Position numbers and translations under genes: made by a program. This document shows positions 41,194 through 54,955 of a stretch of 64,000 nt of DNA, one piece after another (position 1 is the stretch's first letter; each line of letters starts with the position of its first letter). The stretch spans positions 55,699,201 through 55,763,200 of the forward strand of contig OZ038422.1 in NCBI GenBank assembly GCA_964036155.1. Direction: 5' to 3'. Source of the stretch: Diploscapter coronatus. Taxonomy: Eukaryota; Nematoda; Chromadorea; Rhabditida; Rhabditidae. The notes under the pieces are model-generated. The model saw only the letters and a list, made by a program, of their open reading frames with translations. It was not told the origin of the DNA and did not search any database.

Positions 41194-42700
41194 TTAATAG
41201 TCCTTCGTCGTTATCTCTTCGTTTTTCTCTGCTTCTTGTTGCTCTCTTCGTTTCTCCTTCTCTTTCAATTCGCTCACGATCTGACTGAGCTCTTCGATTG
41301 CCTTCTTCTGAAACAAACATTTTAAACTTTGCCAGAAGAAACCAAAATGTCACTATTTACCATCCACGGAAAGCAAAGCACAATATTTTGAACTGACTAG
41401 AAGAAAAGCATGCCGATGTCAGACCATATCTCAAAGAAAACCATGAAGATTCATTCAAAATAAATAAATTCAAAGAAGAACATATTTTCAGACCGAGTCG
41501 ATTTTCGGGAAGTTTCAAATAACAGAACATTGAATGTTCATCCTTCGTTCTAATGTAAAAAATAATCAATTTAAGTTTTAAATTTTCTGAATAGTATATT
41601 CCTGTAAAAATGTTATTATTCTGGGAAAAAATAACATAAACGTGAATTTTCAATTTTTTCGGTATTCTTTTAAACTTGACTAATGCTCCTTATTAATTAA
41701 ATAAATTCCAATTATTTCATCGTTCATCTCTGAACTTTCAGAGAATTATCAGCCTCGTTCCTTTCATTCCAATTCACACGACCATTTTGCTCTTCAAATT
41801 ATGATCCTTGCCATATCCGTTTCACATTACACATTCCCCATTCAGACAGATATCTTCATGCGTTTGACTCACGTGGACTTATTTTCTTTTAAATTCAGCC
41901 ATTGAGTCAATGAAAGGTCAGTCAGTTAGTGAAATCATGAATCGAATGTCGTCTCTCAACTCCTTACTCCAAATCAGCAGAGTCCTTCTGTGAAATTGAT
42001 AGCGGCAATTCGGATGGAAAACCTGTTGGTCGGCCAAAGAAAACAAGGCTATACGTAAATAAGTTGAGAGATGAAAATGAAATGGGAATCACTGGAGAAT
42101 CGTATCATTTCCCCTGTCTAATTGACAATCGACACGAAAGAAAAGGACAAGGACAATTTGGCACATTTTCATCTCAAATTTTCCCAAACACAACCACATC
42201 ATTTATGACCCTAACCTCACAAACATGCCTTGAGAAACCACATCATAAGCAATCTTTGAATGTTTTACACGAACCTGCATGATGATGAAATTCTTAGCCA
42301 ATAATAACGTCGCAATTTTGGACAGTTTTCTCACAGAGTTTCCATGAGCATATGGGATCACTTCTCGCAGGTCGTTCAATGCCTCGTTCAAATCGTGCAT
42401 TCTGAATAAGATTGGAAATAATGTTTCGCTACTTTCATAAACTTCGTTCAGATATCGAAAATTTGTGTTATTCCCAAATTCAATTCGAACTATCCAAAAT
42501 TCAACCCTGTCCAGCATCATTTTATAACGAATATAATCTCGAAAGTTATAAATTTTATGCACTTGTAATGAGCTAACTCTTCCCATTTAATTTCGAAAAA
42601 TCTCAAAATTCACTCCAGTTCATTCTTACCGACAACGTTCGCGCAGATTGATTGATAGCCGAAGGCAAGAATCCATTTGAGAGGATGAACTGGACGGCAT
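41194..42700 (-). CDS. hlh-17: Olig/BHLHE22-type bHLH transcription factor, hlh-17/31/32-like
   Basis: Predicted 103-residue nuclear DNA-binding protein. Exons: 42630-42700, 42275-42401 and 41194-41307, in phase. After a short Ser-rich leader it has a full basic region ([19 protein letters not shown]) and helix-loop-helix ([32 protein letters not shown]), then a charged coiled C-terminus ending TTKDY. The [22 protein letters not shown] block is specific to the Olig/Beta3 (BHLHE22/23) group. The tiny size and [12 protein letters not shown] leader resemble the C. elegans hlh-17, hlh-31 and hlh-32 paralogues, which act in glia-like sheath cells. I cannot tell which of the three is orthologous, so the symbol is approximate. 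Confidence 0.92.
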
Positions 42701-43744
42701 TTGGTAGAATTGACAAAGGAAGGGAGAAGCAGAGAATGGAGACGGTAGGGCAGAGGAGTAAAGGGAGAAGAAGATGCCTCTGGGGAATGGAGCTGAGGAT
42801 GAAGATGAAGAGTGTGAGAGGAGTAATCGAAGCTGACACAAGTAGAGTGGAAGGGAAGGAAGCAGAATAATATTTGCATGATATTGTCAGATTGCAGAGC
42901 ACCAAGGATGGAATGAATTAGCGAGTTGAGAGGAGTGGAGCTGGAGAGGATATTAATGCGGAATTTATGTACAACGCTCAACGTTGTTAGAATTCTGAAG
43001 GGCTTCATTTACGTTTCTTTTTTTCTACATTCTGCACAAATAAGATTCAAATGAAATCCGAATATTCAATTGGTGATGCTAATCATAACACATGAACTTC
43101 GAAAAAGTTCGAATTTCATCGATCTTCACTAGTTTCAAAATTACCTTTGAACGTTCTCAAACCAAAATTTCAACTTCGGTCTTTCATTTTAAATGTGAAT
43201 TTCCACTTACAAAGAAAAACCTGAAGTGTTCGCTTTCGATTTGGCTGATTTTTGCACTACGGATATTTTCCGACGCTTAGATCACGAACCTGAAGTCAGA
43301 AAGTGCTGAGATGCAAACATTTGGGCAGGAAATCGAAAAATTCCATGATTAAAAACCAACCAAATCGGAGACAGACACTTCAAAAAATTAGCATGCAAGA
43401 AGAATTTTAAATGAAAAAAATTCGTGCAGTGATGGTAACTAGGGGAGAGATTGCTTCCATCCCGACGCCAGGATAGAAACAATAGTTTTTGAGGATATAA
43501 ACTGTCGATATAAGTTTATTATTTAATATCAAAATGGATGGATTTTCTTCGTTTCTTAATTCTGACATTTCCATGATGCGACACTGCAACATTTCCGAGT
43601 TACTCTTTTAAACATCTGCTCAACAATATATAAAGTCATCGACTTAGAAGTTAGAAACCTAGCATTATCTGCATGACTTATTCTATTAAAACTTCTAATA
43701 TTTCATAGTCTTTAAGCAATATTTTATTTTTCTTTACTTTAGAC
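42701..43744. other. Divergent spacer between bHLH and chemoreceptor genes
   Basis: Contains the presumed promoters of both genes and a degenerate inverted repeat (listed separately). No other gene supported. Confidence 0.4.
43220..43390. repeat. Degenerate inverted repeat
   Basis: Arms of about 35 bp (43220-43255 and 43355-43390) match in opposite orientation at roughly two thirds of positions; shared words include TGAAGTGT and CGATTTGG. It may be an old miniature transposon. No target duplication seen. Confidence 0.3.
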
Positions 43745-45712
43745 ATGACGAACATAACTGTCCATCATATGGATACATATTATTACACTTTGAGCCTGTA
43801 TATTTTGGGTCTTTGTCAGCTTCCAGTAAATATGCTCGCATTATACTGCATCTTGTATAAATCGCATCGTAATATGTCGTTCTATTATAGATTTCTTCTA
43901 GCAAAGTATCAAGCATTGTAAGTCGGCGATATTTCGAAAATATGAGACCGCGTATAATTTAGGGTTAATTTTTGTGACTTTGCAATTACGATTCTTGGCG
44001 CCCCGATAGTGTTCTTTCCCTATATTGGTAAGTCTCAAAACTATCGCCATGAACCGGCAGTTTGTAAATAACGAAATGACGAAACGCTTTCGTTTATTTG
44101 ATAAAAATAAAAGAGATGTTAGTTTCACATAATTTTCCCCTCTTCTAGCTCTCTAACACAACATTCCGTCATTTTGTCATTTTGCAATTTACAGGGTTCC
44201 TTGTAAATCATTAAAAATAATAAAATGTTTAGGTTGGCTTCCAACAGGAGTTCTTAGTTGGTTAGGAGTGCCAACATTTGTTCAAATGGTGATTGGTATC
44301 TATGCAGTTCAATGTAAGCTTTAGACACATAATTCCCTATGAAATTATTGCCAGAAAATGATTAATTGAAACAAAGTAAATGATGCACAAATTATCAAAA
44401 GTGCAAACGCGCATTACGTAATCTCGAGAAGTCATCAAAATGAATCCTCGAATAAATGGAATATCATCAGATAGTAATTTACAAAGATCGTTATTTTCGC
44501 GCGTAAAAACTGCGATCAATTTAGTTTTTCTTAATTATTCTGGTCCTTGAAATACTCACCAGAATACCTTAGGGGTGAGTGGAACCATAATCCTTCTTTT
44601 CTACACTCGCTATACCTGCTCGCACACCGACAGCACCTCGACGATGTCAGACAAGAAGAAAATCATACTTGGATGCCTTCTCTGTCTTTCATTTCATCCT
44701 GAAGTGTTGGCTAATTATTATGAACTACCTGAGAATATGGACAAAGCCAAGCTTGAATTGGCTGCCATATGGAAAGATCCGCCCGATTTGCTTTGGAACA
44801 GGAATACGTTAGTGCTTGGAGAGTGTCGAGTTTGCATCTCGCGCATACTCGTTGCCGTGAATGGAATGATAACAGTCGTGGTATGAAATTTACTATTTTG
44901 AATATCAAAGACAGATGTACATTGATGAGCAAAAGTTTGGAACGAATTATTATTTTAAGAGAAAGTTCAAAATTATTCATCACGAGAAAACCTCGAAGAA
45001 CCTTAGCGGATTTGCAAGCATTTAAATTCTGCACATGTGTTCAAAATTTCAAAATGGTTTGTTCACGAAGAGTGGGTTCAAATATGATTTTAAAATTTGA
45101 CGCTTGGTTCCAAACCTCTTGCTCGCTCTGTAATACTCTGATTGATAAAGGGTAACTTTCTTCTTAAAATATTTCGAGATAAAAACCTTGTCTCGCTATT
45201 GATATTCCGCTAGTGAAAATATAACCTTCATTGAATTTCAGCCAACATCGATATTTTTTCTCCGGACTTTGAGAAATTTAACCAGACGAAATGCAAAATT
45301 ATCGGCATCAACTCTAAAAATTCAACGAAAGTTTCTATGGGTACTAGTTGGTCAAGTCTGAAATGTCTCAGTTGATTATTCAAACGGTATTATTTAGATA
45401 TCAGTTCCAGCTATTTTAATGGCAGCTCCATTGTTCTTTTCTTTTGGTGCAATTTCATATAATCCAGGCAAGATTTTGTTTGGTTTTGAATTTTATCTCG
45501 TTAATTTGAATATCAAACTAATTTTAGTTATGTCAAGTTTTTGTGTATTTGCCATTAGTAATCATGGATTTATTGGATCATTATTCCTATTGTTTTCAAA
45601 TCAACCATATCGCGACTTTATACTATCGAAATTAGGAAAGGAACGACAAAATACAATCATAAATGGTGGGTTTATGTTTATTAAAAATATTTCTTCAATT
45701 TACAAAAAGTAA
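43745..45712 (+). CDS. Srh-type seven-transmembrane chemoreceptor
   Basis: Predicted 336-residue serpentine receptor, of the expected length for nematode Srh/Str-superfamily chemoreceptors, which detect odorants or pheromones on sensory cilia. Exons: 43745-43917, 43963-44027, 44233-44313, 44573-44880, 45242-45355, 45398-45482 and 45528-45712, all in phase. Helix 1 reads YILGLCQLPVNMLALYCILY; helix 2 ILGAPIVFFPYIGGWLPTG; helix 5 begins ISRILVAVNGMITVVV; then SASTLKIQRKF precedes helix 6; helix 7 is FAISNHGFIGSLFLLF followed by NQPYRDFIL. The S..T...Q and SNHG...NQPYRD motifs are the family's most conserved parts. It appears intact and solitary in this window, whereas such genes usually occur in clusters. 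Confidence 0.86.
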
Positions 45713-48700
45713 ATTTAGTTGGAGCTTCTACAAACTATGATCTAACTAAAACAGTGAAAATAAGAAGCATCAATTTGTAAACCTAAATGATCTACCGTAA
45801 TCCCTTCATCGTATTTGGATATTTGCATAATTTGAAGCGCTTCGAGTTTGCACATCACATCTACTTGGACTATTCTACCACTCACAGACATATCATTATG
45901 TGCTCTCCAGCAGAGATCCTCAAGTCCTTCATCTGTATCTTTTCATAACCTTAATTACAAGGACCAACACAGCGCCCCTACAGTCTTCACAGTCTGCATG
46001 TTTGTCCACACTTTTCTGCGAGCCTCATCTTCTGTGGAATCCCCTACCTCTCTGCCCCCGGATATCCTTTCTTCTCATATCGCTTCTTTAATCTTCTGAC
46101 CACCTGTGGCCCAAATCTCATTTGACTCAAAGCGAACAACAAAGTGGCGATGGAGTTTTCAATTTCGAAAATATTTGAATCAGCCTTCACAAATCCGAAC
46201 ACATAACTTTAGCCTGTGAATTCATATCAAAGCTGAAATGCACAAATTCAAAGTTTATTGAACTGAAATCAGGGTTGCAAATTTAGGCCCGAATAAAAAC
46301 CGATCGGGGCTCAAATTTGCAACCCTGGTTGAAATGATTCTAGATGTTGGCAACGTGTAATAACAGGGGGTGCACGAAGTTCTAATTTGAAAATTTTTGG
46401 AGTCGAAGTTTTACAAAGTTTGTGGATCTCTGGTATGTAAACCGCATGACATAATTATATGAGACATGACAAAATAATACGGGAAACGAAGGATTTCCCT
46501 AGCCTATTATACCTATATCTATGTCAATTTCATGCGACTTATAAACAGTCGATTTTTAAAGAATAAAGTATGAATCCAATAAAATTTCATTACCATTAGT
46601 TGCGATGATTCTGTTAATTCACAAAATTCTGCCTTGCTATGTTCTGGTAGTGGAGCCTGATGACTTCCTGTTATCTGGCTATGTGTCCGCTCTGTTCCTT
46701 CTGCTGCCACCTGGGTGTCTCTCGGTGTCTCTTCCTCCTTCCTTAGGCGGCAAATGCCCCTTCACTGCTATTCTAATTGCCATATGTCCATGTCTTTTGC
46801 CTGTTTCTTCTGCCCTCTTCCGTTCTCCTTTCACATTTCCATTTTCCCCTCTTTTATGTTGGCACCTTTGCTGTCCATTTTATTGCTGCTGATACATAAA
46901 AGTGGCTCAAACGATTACGCCCAAATATAACGCAACGCAATGAAACCAAACCGAACAGTAAACGTTGCAAATATCCGTTTCCTTTCCGCAGAGCGGCATA
47001 CCTTTTCTTCCAAATACAGAATATCTAGCTAAATCTTATCCTTCTTTATGGGATAAAAAGGCATTTTGGAGGAATAAAATAAATCCTTTATCCAATTTGG
47101 TGATTCACGTTTCAATCATCTGAAAGTCGGCCTCGACTTTGAATGGTGCAAATTTGTCGCCCAACTCGCAAAGCGGCTATGCGGGAAACGAAAATTGAAT
47201 ACGAAAAGAGACGAAGAAGAAAGGAAAGGGAGGAACTGTGAAGGCCTTTCCCAAGAATGAAATGGAAGTGACAGACAGCTGCAGGCAGCGGGGATGCATG
47301 AGAAGCCGCTACAGGCGTAGAGGGCATGGGAAAGGGCATGAAGAAGGGATGGGAGATAACTCTGACGACATGACAGGAAGATGCTGGAAGCACTGAAGGA
47401 CTGACACTCTCAATAGCCCCACAGAGTCGCACTGATTCGATCTGTTTTGAAGCGGCCGACCGAAAGAGGAAATTATATGAAAACAATCTACGCAATCTCA
47501 TGATTGAAGGCCGTCAGAACTGAAAATCGACAGGTAAGAATGGGATTGGGATTACGGTAGCAAGTTTATTTGCATATGTTGAATATGAACTCGATAAATC
47601 AGTTTTGCATATTTTTCAAGACGTTTATCCCATTAGCTGCCAATCCTTGCCTTTTATCCTTCTCCCTATTCATCCTTCATTTCCACCTTCTCATCCTGAA
47701 TACCTAATTTACTACCTTAGTGTTCTCGCCATTGGAATGGATCTACTTGCAGATCTCCAGCAGATTTATGCATTCCCTGTCTGGGAGATCCTATTGAATT
47801 ACGACGAGCCCCTAATTATGGGGTCCAAGTCGGACAAAGAGAGCAGAAGAAGAGTAAAAGACGATTCCTTCGCTTGACTCTCAATGCCTCAGTGCGATGA
47901 CCCCTCATCGCTTAGCATCCCTCAAACATCTCATTACCTAACCCATTTATCTCCCACCAAACACATCATCATCATCTTGCGAAAGAATGTGTAATTGATT
48001 TTTGTATACGAACACTCGAGTTGCAATTTATTCAGCCAGCCAAGTCCGAAGACTTGTGTATAGTTTTTATTCTTAATTTTAAAAATGATCTGCCTGACAT
48101 GACTGCTCACAGGTGAGATACAAGGACTACGGGCACAGATACGATTTTCTGTAACTTCGCAACCCCTCTACTTAATCAAATCATCTTGAAAATTCGTAAG
48201 AAGATAAGGTTCAATACACTCCCAAAGAAGACACATACTTAACCTTTGTGAATTAAAAATCGAATATCTGCAAGGCCTTAGACGCACTGAAATTTGCGTT
48301 ATAATTTCAAAGAAAAAACCTAATGGCGATACCGTCAATTTGCCCTGCCCATCTGTCGGCATCGTGTTATTGTCATCCTTTTATTCTCATCCTTCCATGC
48401 CACTCTTCTCCTTTCATTTTCGTTCATTCGTTCATCTTTACATTCACCGCATATTTGTCGCCCATTTCCCTCCTTTCTGCAGGTGTGTCTTTACCATATT
48501 CGGCTCTTCTCTTCCCCTCTTCAATTTCTTGCTCTTTCTTTGTCTCAGTGATGTGTTCTATTGGCTCAGCTCATCATTTGCAGATCAGACCGGGAATGGG
48601 AGTGCAAAGAATTACTTATCCAAAATGTCAACTCGAAGAAAGAAAAAGATGAAAGGTGAAAGAGTTACTATTAGAGAATCTCAAAAATGCGTTAGGGTAC

Positions 48701-51030
48701 TTCAAAATACCATGTCGCTAGCTTGAAAGGAAAAAGTTCTAATAATCTTTCCGCTTGGTTCAACATTGAATAGGGATGTTCAAGGTGCTGAAAATTTATA
48801 TCTGTATTAGATTATTAAACTTTTTTCCTAACTCTCCCCGTCTTAACTATGAACAAATACATTTTTACTAGTATTCTTCTTCTTCTTCTTTAGTTGTTAA
48901 GGAAAATTATCATAACTCTGCCCAACCTATGGGCATCCTTGATTATTAGCCTATGCGTAGATATATGAAATAGTTTTTAAAAATTGTTATAAATTAAGTT
49001 GAATTCAAGTTAGGATAAAGATTGACTCTAGACATTCGAGCTAAATCAGCATTTTTTAGAAATCGGTTTTTTTTTTTTAAATCGTATATTTCTAATCACT
49101 TCATCGTCAGACTATATGCTGCGAGTTGCGTTTGCAGCTGAATTTCGTGATGATCATGCCCATTTATCTGGCATTCATTCTATATGCTGCCTCCCTCTGG
49201 TAGCGGCAATTAGTGCCAGCTGCTATCCTTCGCTCCTTCGCTCCTCTGCTTCCATCTCCCGACTGACTGCCCGACCACATATGGCCCCTCAGGCAGTCTG
49301 CCTCAGTTCGAGTGTTCCCCTTCCCAACCGCATATCGGAATTCGATGTCAAACGCTCGCAATATTCACGAAATTTGTGCTTTTGCTCTGCCAGCTGCTGC
49401 TTCATTTAATCCTTCTCCGAAGGGAACAGCCAATCCAAATGGACTGCAAAATTCCAGCGTGTTTGCAATGTGCGAACTGACTGACCGAAAGTCGATGAAA
49501 ATGGAAATGAGAATAATGAAAAGCAATACGCAGAGGCGGAAAGACTGGGGAGAAATGGAGAAATGCAGTGAATGCACCACACCTGGATGCCACCTGCAAA
49601 TGGGGGCTGCTCGGCTGCGTCTGCGGCTGCATTCGCTATGCGTCTACCTCTGCCTTGTACTTTATTTCAATTTTGTATTGTCGAGTGTGTCATGCACATT
49701 CGAAAGCAGCCCATATGCGCACACAGAATACGCAATCGCCCAGAGCAGGAGTAAGAATGGAGAAAAATCGGGACTCGAACAATCGAATTAAAGATTTTGA
49801 AAGCTCCAATTAGGTCGAGCATTTTGCCGTCAAAACATCAAAAGACACATACTCATAAAGGGCACAAAATAATCAGTTGTTCGCTCAGTTTGAATTTCTG
49901 CATTTATCAAACTACAATAGCTGTGCAATTCCTTCTGTCAAACCATATGAGAGCACTCGACAATTCTACCATGTTGTTAATGGGATCGAATTTCTGCACG
50001 TGCAGCGGCATCTGCAGATTTGGCTTTGAATCTCCAGATGCTGAAAGATTAATGCAGGAAACATGTACACAATAATTTAGTGAAACGAAGTTGCATGCAT
50101 AAATTTAGTACATTTTTTTATCAGTTATGAAACAACGTCAAAAGACCCATTCAACCTATAAATCATCCAACGAAATTACAATGCTTTGAGGAATTGTATT
50201 GCAGTTGGAAATTTTCTATTTTGAAATTTATTCTATTTCATTCAGAACACACGCTTTTTTAATGTCACTTATAGTGTAATGGAAACCGTACAGGGTCTAG
50301 CAGGTATTTTTATCAGAATGATAGCATAGAATGAAGGAATGCGAACATGCAAACAATTTCTTGAAATAATCTTCACATTTTTCACTTTAATCCTCATATC
50401 TCAAGCTCTACTGTATTTTACTTAGTAATTTGTACATTATGACCTCAGACCATAAGGATGATCGAGTTAATACAGAAAAAATACTTTCTATACCATGCAT
50501 AATTTTTTCAATATTTGTAACTTTTGTCTTAAGATTTTATTCGATTTCAAATTTTATGCCTGAATGGCTTCATAATATTGAAAAATAAGTATCTTTTGTG
50601 CAATTTTGCATCAGTTTTATAATAGCGAGAATAGATTAAACCATGAATATCATGTCTTCAAGCGGAAAAAGTAATTTGAAGTACAGCTTCTGCATCACAA
50701 GATGCAAAAAAAATCAAGCCCTTATCATCCTCAGATGAGTGCTGTCAAATTTTACGCAGGTGCTCAAAAATACAGGTTACAGTTGCAGATGCCAGGCTCC
50801 GAGAAATAACGCGACTAAACAAGAGAGGACAGAAAAGAGGCGGAGCCAAACAGCTGAAGGGTGAGAGGAGGACCCGCCCTTCTTTCTCTACCCCATTCCC
50901 ATTCTCTGAGTGATCCTTCTCCGTAAGTCGCTTGGCATTTGTCATTTATCTAAATTCGCATAATCGACCGTGTAATTCCTCCACAACTTCTTATTTCGAC
51001 TTATTTATTCCTGATTGATTGACTATCAAA
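45713..51030. other. Gene-poor tract
   Basis: 5.3 kb with no gene I can support. It holds a miniature hAT-like element (46270-46327), pyrimidine-rich patches (46700-46900, 48340-48560) and a patch richer in G+C at 49110-49750. Reading frames of 90-160 codons occur but overlap in several frames and lack splice structure or family motifs. The tract may hold long-range regulatory DNA for the neighbouring HLH genes. Confidence 0.45.
46270..46327. mobile_element. Very short hAT-like element
   Basis: 58 bp, nearly all of it terminal inverted repeat: CAGGGTTGCAAATTTAGGCC at the left and CAGGGTTGCAAATTTGAGCC as the reverse complement of the right end. Flanking octamers ACTGAAAT and GTTGAAAT match at 6 of 8 positions, fitting an aged 8-bp hAT target duplication. 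Confidence 0.65.
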
Positions 51031-51486
51031 ATGAAATCCTCGCGAAACTCCACTTCTGCCTCTACTTCCACCAGATCCCGGCCAAACGTTTCGCCTTCAT
51101 CCAGGCACATTAAGAAATTGTCCGAAGAGCAAAAGCAACGGAAGATGGTAAAGCCTTATCGATTTTGTAAATGTTTATACATTCTAAAAGTTCATGGCAT
51201 TGCTTCCTTCAACCCATTTTGATCAAGGCTGAAATTCGAGTTAAATAAAAATTCATTCTAGGTCGAAGAAACTCTAAGGCGTCTTGTTGGAGGCGATGAT
51301 GAAACTGACCGATTGGAGCTGATTTTGTCCACTATCGAATACATCAGGAATTTGGAGCGACAACTGAAAGAGGACAAGGAGAACGAGATGCAGACAGATT
51401 CTGACTCGATCGCATCCGATGCAGAGAACAAGCAGCCGCATCACTCCATTCCTATCCACAATCTTTCCTTGTCATGTAAAATGTAA
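51031..51486 (+). CDS. Small atypical helix-loop-helix protein A
   Basis: Predicted 113 residues from exons 51031-51147 and 51262-51486. The N-terminus is a Ser/Thr/Arg-rich stretch ending IKKLSEEQKQRKM. An intron in phase 0 follows, then a helix-loop-helix-like segment: VEETLRRLVGGDDETDRLEL and ILSTIEYIRNLERQLKED, then an acidic, disordered end. The second helix (L.LILSTIEYIRNLE..L) has the HLH heptad pattern and the typical YI..LE..L ending. The canonical basic motif (N..ER.R) is missing, so it may heterodimerise with bHLH factors without binding DNA, as Id proteins do. It could also be a divergent bHLH with a degenerate basic region. Compare the gene at 54956-55662. Confidence 0.68.
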
Positions 51487-54400
51487 ACTTGAGTATTTCT
51501 GTTCATTGACTTCACCAAATCTGGTCAATTCTGTCGGGTATCCTCATCTTTCTACAGTGGCGGTTAAAGTTTAGAATAATTGTGATTATGAACAAAGTTA
51601 GGTAGGCTCAACTATTGCGGATCAATTTGAACGACAATTCGCATATATGTATTCTCCCCGTTGAATTGTGAATTCGCCGAATTTCTTTTAAATTGGTTAG
51701 TTCAAGATAATTTGACTTATCAGACTTTTCATAATCGCAATTGTTCCAAACTTTTGACCTATGCTGTACACTTTTATTGTTCCTTCTATAGATGAAATAG
51801 TTGAATGGCCCTCGAGCCATTTTATTGCATAGAATGAAGGTTTTAGCCATAATCTCGTTGACAATTAGTTTTTTAACTCTAAGTTGGCCTGCTGCAAAGT
51901 CACTCCGTTAAATGGCAGTCGTGTGTATGTGTGTGCCGTGGAGGTCAGTCAGAAATTGTCCTGCCATTTATCCTCCTTTCTCATTCATCTCTAACTTCTG
52001 CAATAGCCCTCTCAACAGGTGTCTCTGTTCAGTCTGCAGAATGGCCATCAGAACAGTTGTGCATCTCCTCATCTACTAGCTATGCTAGCGACTCATCTCC
52101 AGCTGCTCGATTTGCCTTCTGGGTGTCACAGCCAAACCAGAGCTCTTCCCCTCTTTGCTATTGCGCGTTTTGGCAGATGCTCCGAGCACAATCTGCTGCT
52201 TTCTCTGGCCCTTGGCACTCTCTTGCCAGGCCAACACCCGGCTGCTTCCTTCGAATCGACGCCATCTGAATATAGATCTGAATTAGCCATGAGCAGGCTG
52301 CAAGGAAAGAGGGGTTATTGCGAAAAACAGACCCAGCAGCCAGGCAGCAGCAGCAGAAGCTAAACAGATGTACCTAGCAGTGCGCAGATGTCGACCGAGC
52401 TGTGTCTGTGCCGCCACCGCAGCAGTCATAACCGCATAACAGCCGGCTCTGTTTCATACAAAGAACTGTTAAATATGGAACTATGTGCAAAATATGCAAT
52501 TTGTAGGCACAGTCTATTTGCCTCACGAAAAATATACGCCAAATTTGAAGAATTCCGACAGCTGGAAGACTTTGGCCAGCTGCATTCAGCCAGCCTTCAG
52601 CCATGCGCAGAATTCAATCGCTATCATATGTGGGACATATTCGAGACAAGAAATCTGAACACACTTCGAAAATAAGCAATATCAGATTCGGGGGGTGGAA
52701 GAGGCCAAGTTATCCCAGAGACCTTGACATAAATTCTCCCTACCTGCTTTAATTAGCGAAGGCAACAGTTTATGAGCCTCGACCATACGTTAGCAGGATT
52801 GCTACCAGTTGGAGGCGAATGGATCTACCATTGGCTGTAAAGGTCATTTGCCATAAAAGGCAGCAAGTTTTATTCGTCTCGTCTTTCGACAAATCGTTCT
52901 CCTCGAATGGGCCCATTTAATCGACCATGGACGTGCATCTCTACACATTTCTGTATTGTAAATGTCCCCCAAAACCCATTTATGAAGAATCGTAACTTCT
53001 TATATCTAATTTTCGTCCAATAAAATGCATGATTTAGTCGAATGTACCGCTTAATCGTAGTTGTAATATTTTCAGCCCAACTAATCCCTACTTTTAAATC
53101 ATTTAAACTGGACAATTTACTTGCTGTAATTGAGCAGTATTTCAGAACATAAACCGTAGAACCATGTTGGTGTGGTTTGAATTTTTAACTGACAAGGGAA
53201 GTGCACAGATAGGAAATCTTGACGAAACTTTCCAAATAGGGATTTTCAAAGACGGGTATTATGAATGTAAAGTTAAAATTTGTCAATTAGGAGCCAGGAA
53301 GCAGGAAATTGACGAAAACCCTCGATTCTTCATTTGCATTCATAAGTTTGCATACATTTTTGACTGAACTACATATATTTTAAGCTCTTCAATGATTAAA
53401 AAACGAATTAAACAGCAGGGTTATTCTAATTTTCCTAAATAGAAACGTGAGCATTCTCGTATAGAGCTTTTTTTTTTTACAACTTATTGAAAATGTATCT
53501 TTTGATTTAATAAATAATATTCGTACAAAAATGGTATTGTTATTCAGATTGACTTGGCGGCTCTCATACAGTGCCCAATGTTGTTTTATCTCACATTGAA
53601 TAAAAGAGTCATAGCTTTCCTGTATCTCGAAACCTCTCGACTTTCATACTATCCCATTTTAGCTATCCGAATTCTTTTTGTGTCAGGCCACATTTGTTTA
53701 TAGACACAAGTGGCACGCGCAATCGAGTGCCCCCCACTCTCTGCAGGGAGCTCAGCTAACTTTTCCCGATTTTCCACCTGAAAAACAACTAAATGACTGC
53801 ATCTAGATAATTTATGGTCGGCAATCATCTTGACTTGCCAACTTTCTCATAATTTGCAATCAGATAGGATCATCTGCAGATCTGCTTATCTGTTCACCCA
53901 CATCTCTTCGTTCTCTCTATCTGACCCCTTCTCTAGCAATTCTCCCACGGTGTCATGCACCATAAACTGCGAAAGTCAGTTGCTGGGAGTGAGGAGGAGT
54001 GTGGGAAAGGCAACTCTGCAGGTGTCTTCCCATCGCAGGCCAAACTGCATTTCGCTGTAAGCGACTCCATTGTGACGATGTGAGGATAAACTGCCCTCCC
54101 TTGGTTCTGTTCATCTCCTCATGCAACAGGCTCATTGCGCAAGCAGCACCCAACTGCAGGAATCATGCTCTATTTGTTATTAGGACTGCGACTCCATTTT
54201 CAGTGCTAATCCGTTCACCTCTGCAGCACTATTTTTCGCATCTCTGACTGTCTTGTCTGCTTCCAGCTCGTTTTACAATCCGAGCCTATTGCCCAACAAT
54301 TTCCATTAACACTCGACTTCTAAATTGGTCATTTATGAGCAGGCCAAATTGCATTGAGAGAACACATATAGATGAAAGCAAAAGTGGCAAGCAAGAAAAC

Positions 54401-54955
54401 GCACATCTTTCATTTCGAAATAGTGAAAGATCCATGGTGAAAACCGAGTGTTACAGCTATTCCAGCCTTGCTCATTCCGCACGTTTCGCTAGGCCCTTTC
54501 ATCTGCGCTGCATTGCCCATTTTCATAATTGGTCGTTTGGTCATTCTTCCCCTTCCCTCTCCCTATCCATTCTCCCCGTTCTTCTCTTGACAGCCAGCTG
54601 TTGCGTCAGTCGGGCGGCCACTCACACAGTCTTGCATCTTTCCATTCGCATGCGCGTAATATTTTATGTAATGGCGCATGCTTCAAAGAGGGGTGATGTG
54701 CAAAGGCGGAGAATTGAGGGCAATCCATATAAGGGAAAGAAACGGACAGGCATGCCGTGGAATGCAATAAAATTGCAATCTCACTTGTATAAATAATTGC
54801 ATTTATAAATTTTCTAATGAATATAAATTACGAGTTTCAAAGCCGCATACGCAACCCGAGCCTATCACAAATACAGATCACAGATCGATAAATCGATGAT
54901 GTCGAAATTAAAGGGGATGAAGAGATCGGAATGTTGACAATGAGTCATTCGACGG
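51487..54955. other. Spacer between two convergent HLH genes
   Basis: 3.5 kb without a supportable gene. It is richer in G+C than average and carries several CAGCTG E-boxes (52100, 52559, 52577, 54595). Open frames such as 54335-54796 show no family resemblance. Confidence 0.4.

Noticed and set aside
47605..47877. 90-codon plus-strand frame ending in a charged segment
   Set aside because: No splice context, no family resemblance; upstream part is CT-rich low complexity.
54335..54796. 153-codon plus-strand frame between the two HLH genes
   Set aside because: Translation has no recognisable domain, and nearby frames of similar length occur by composition.
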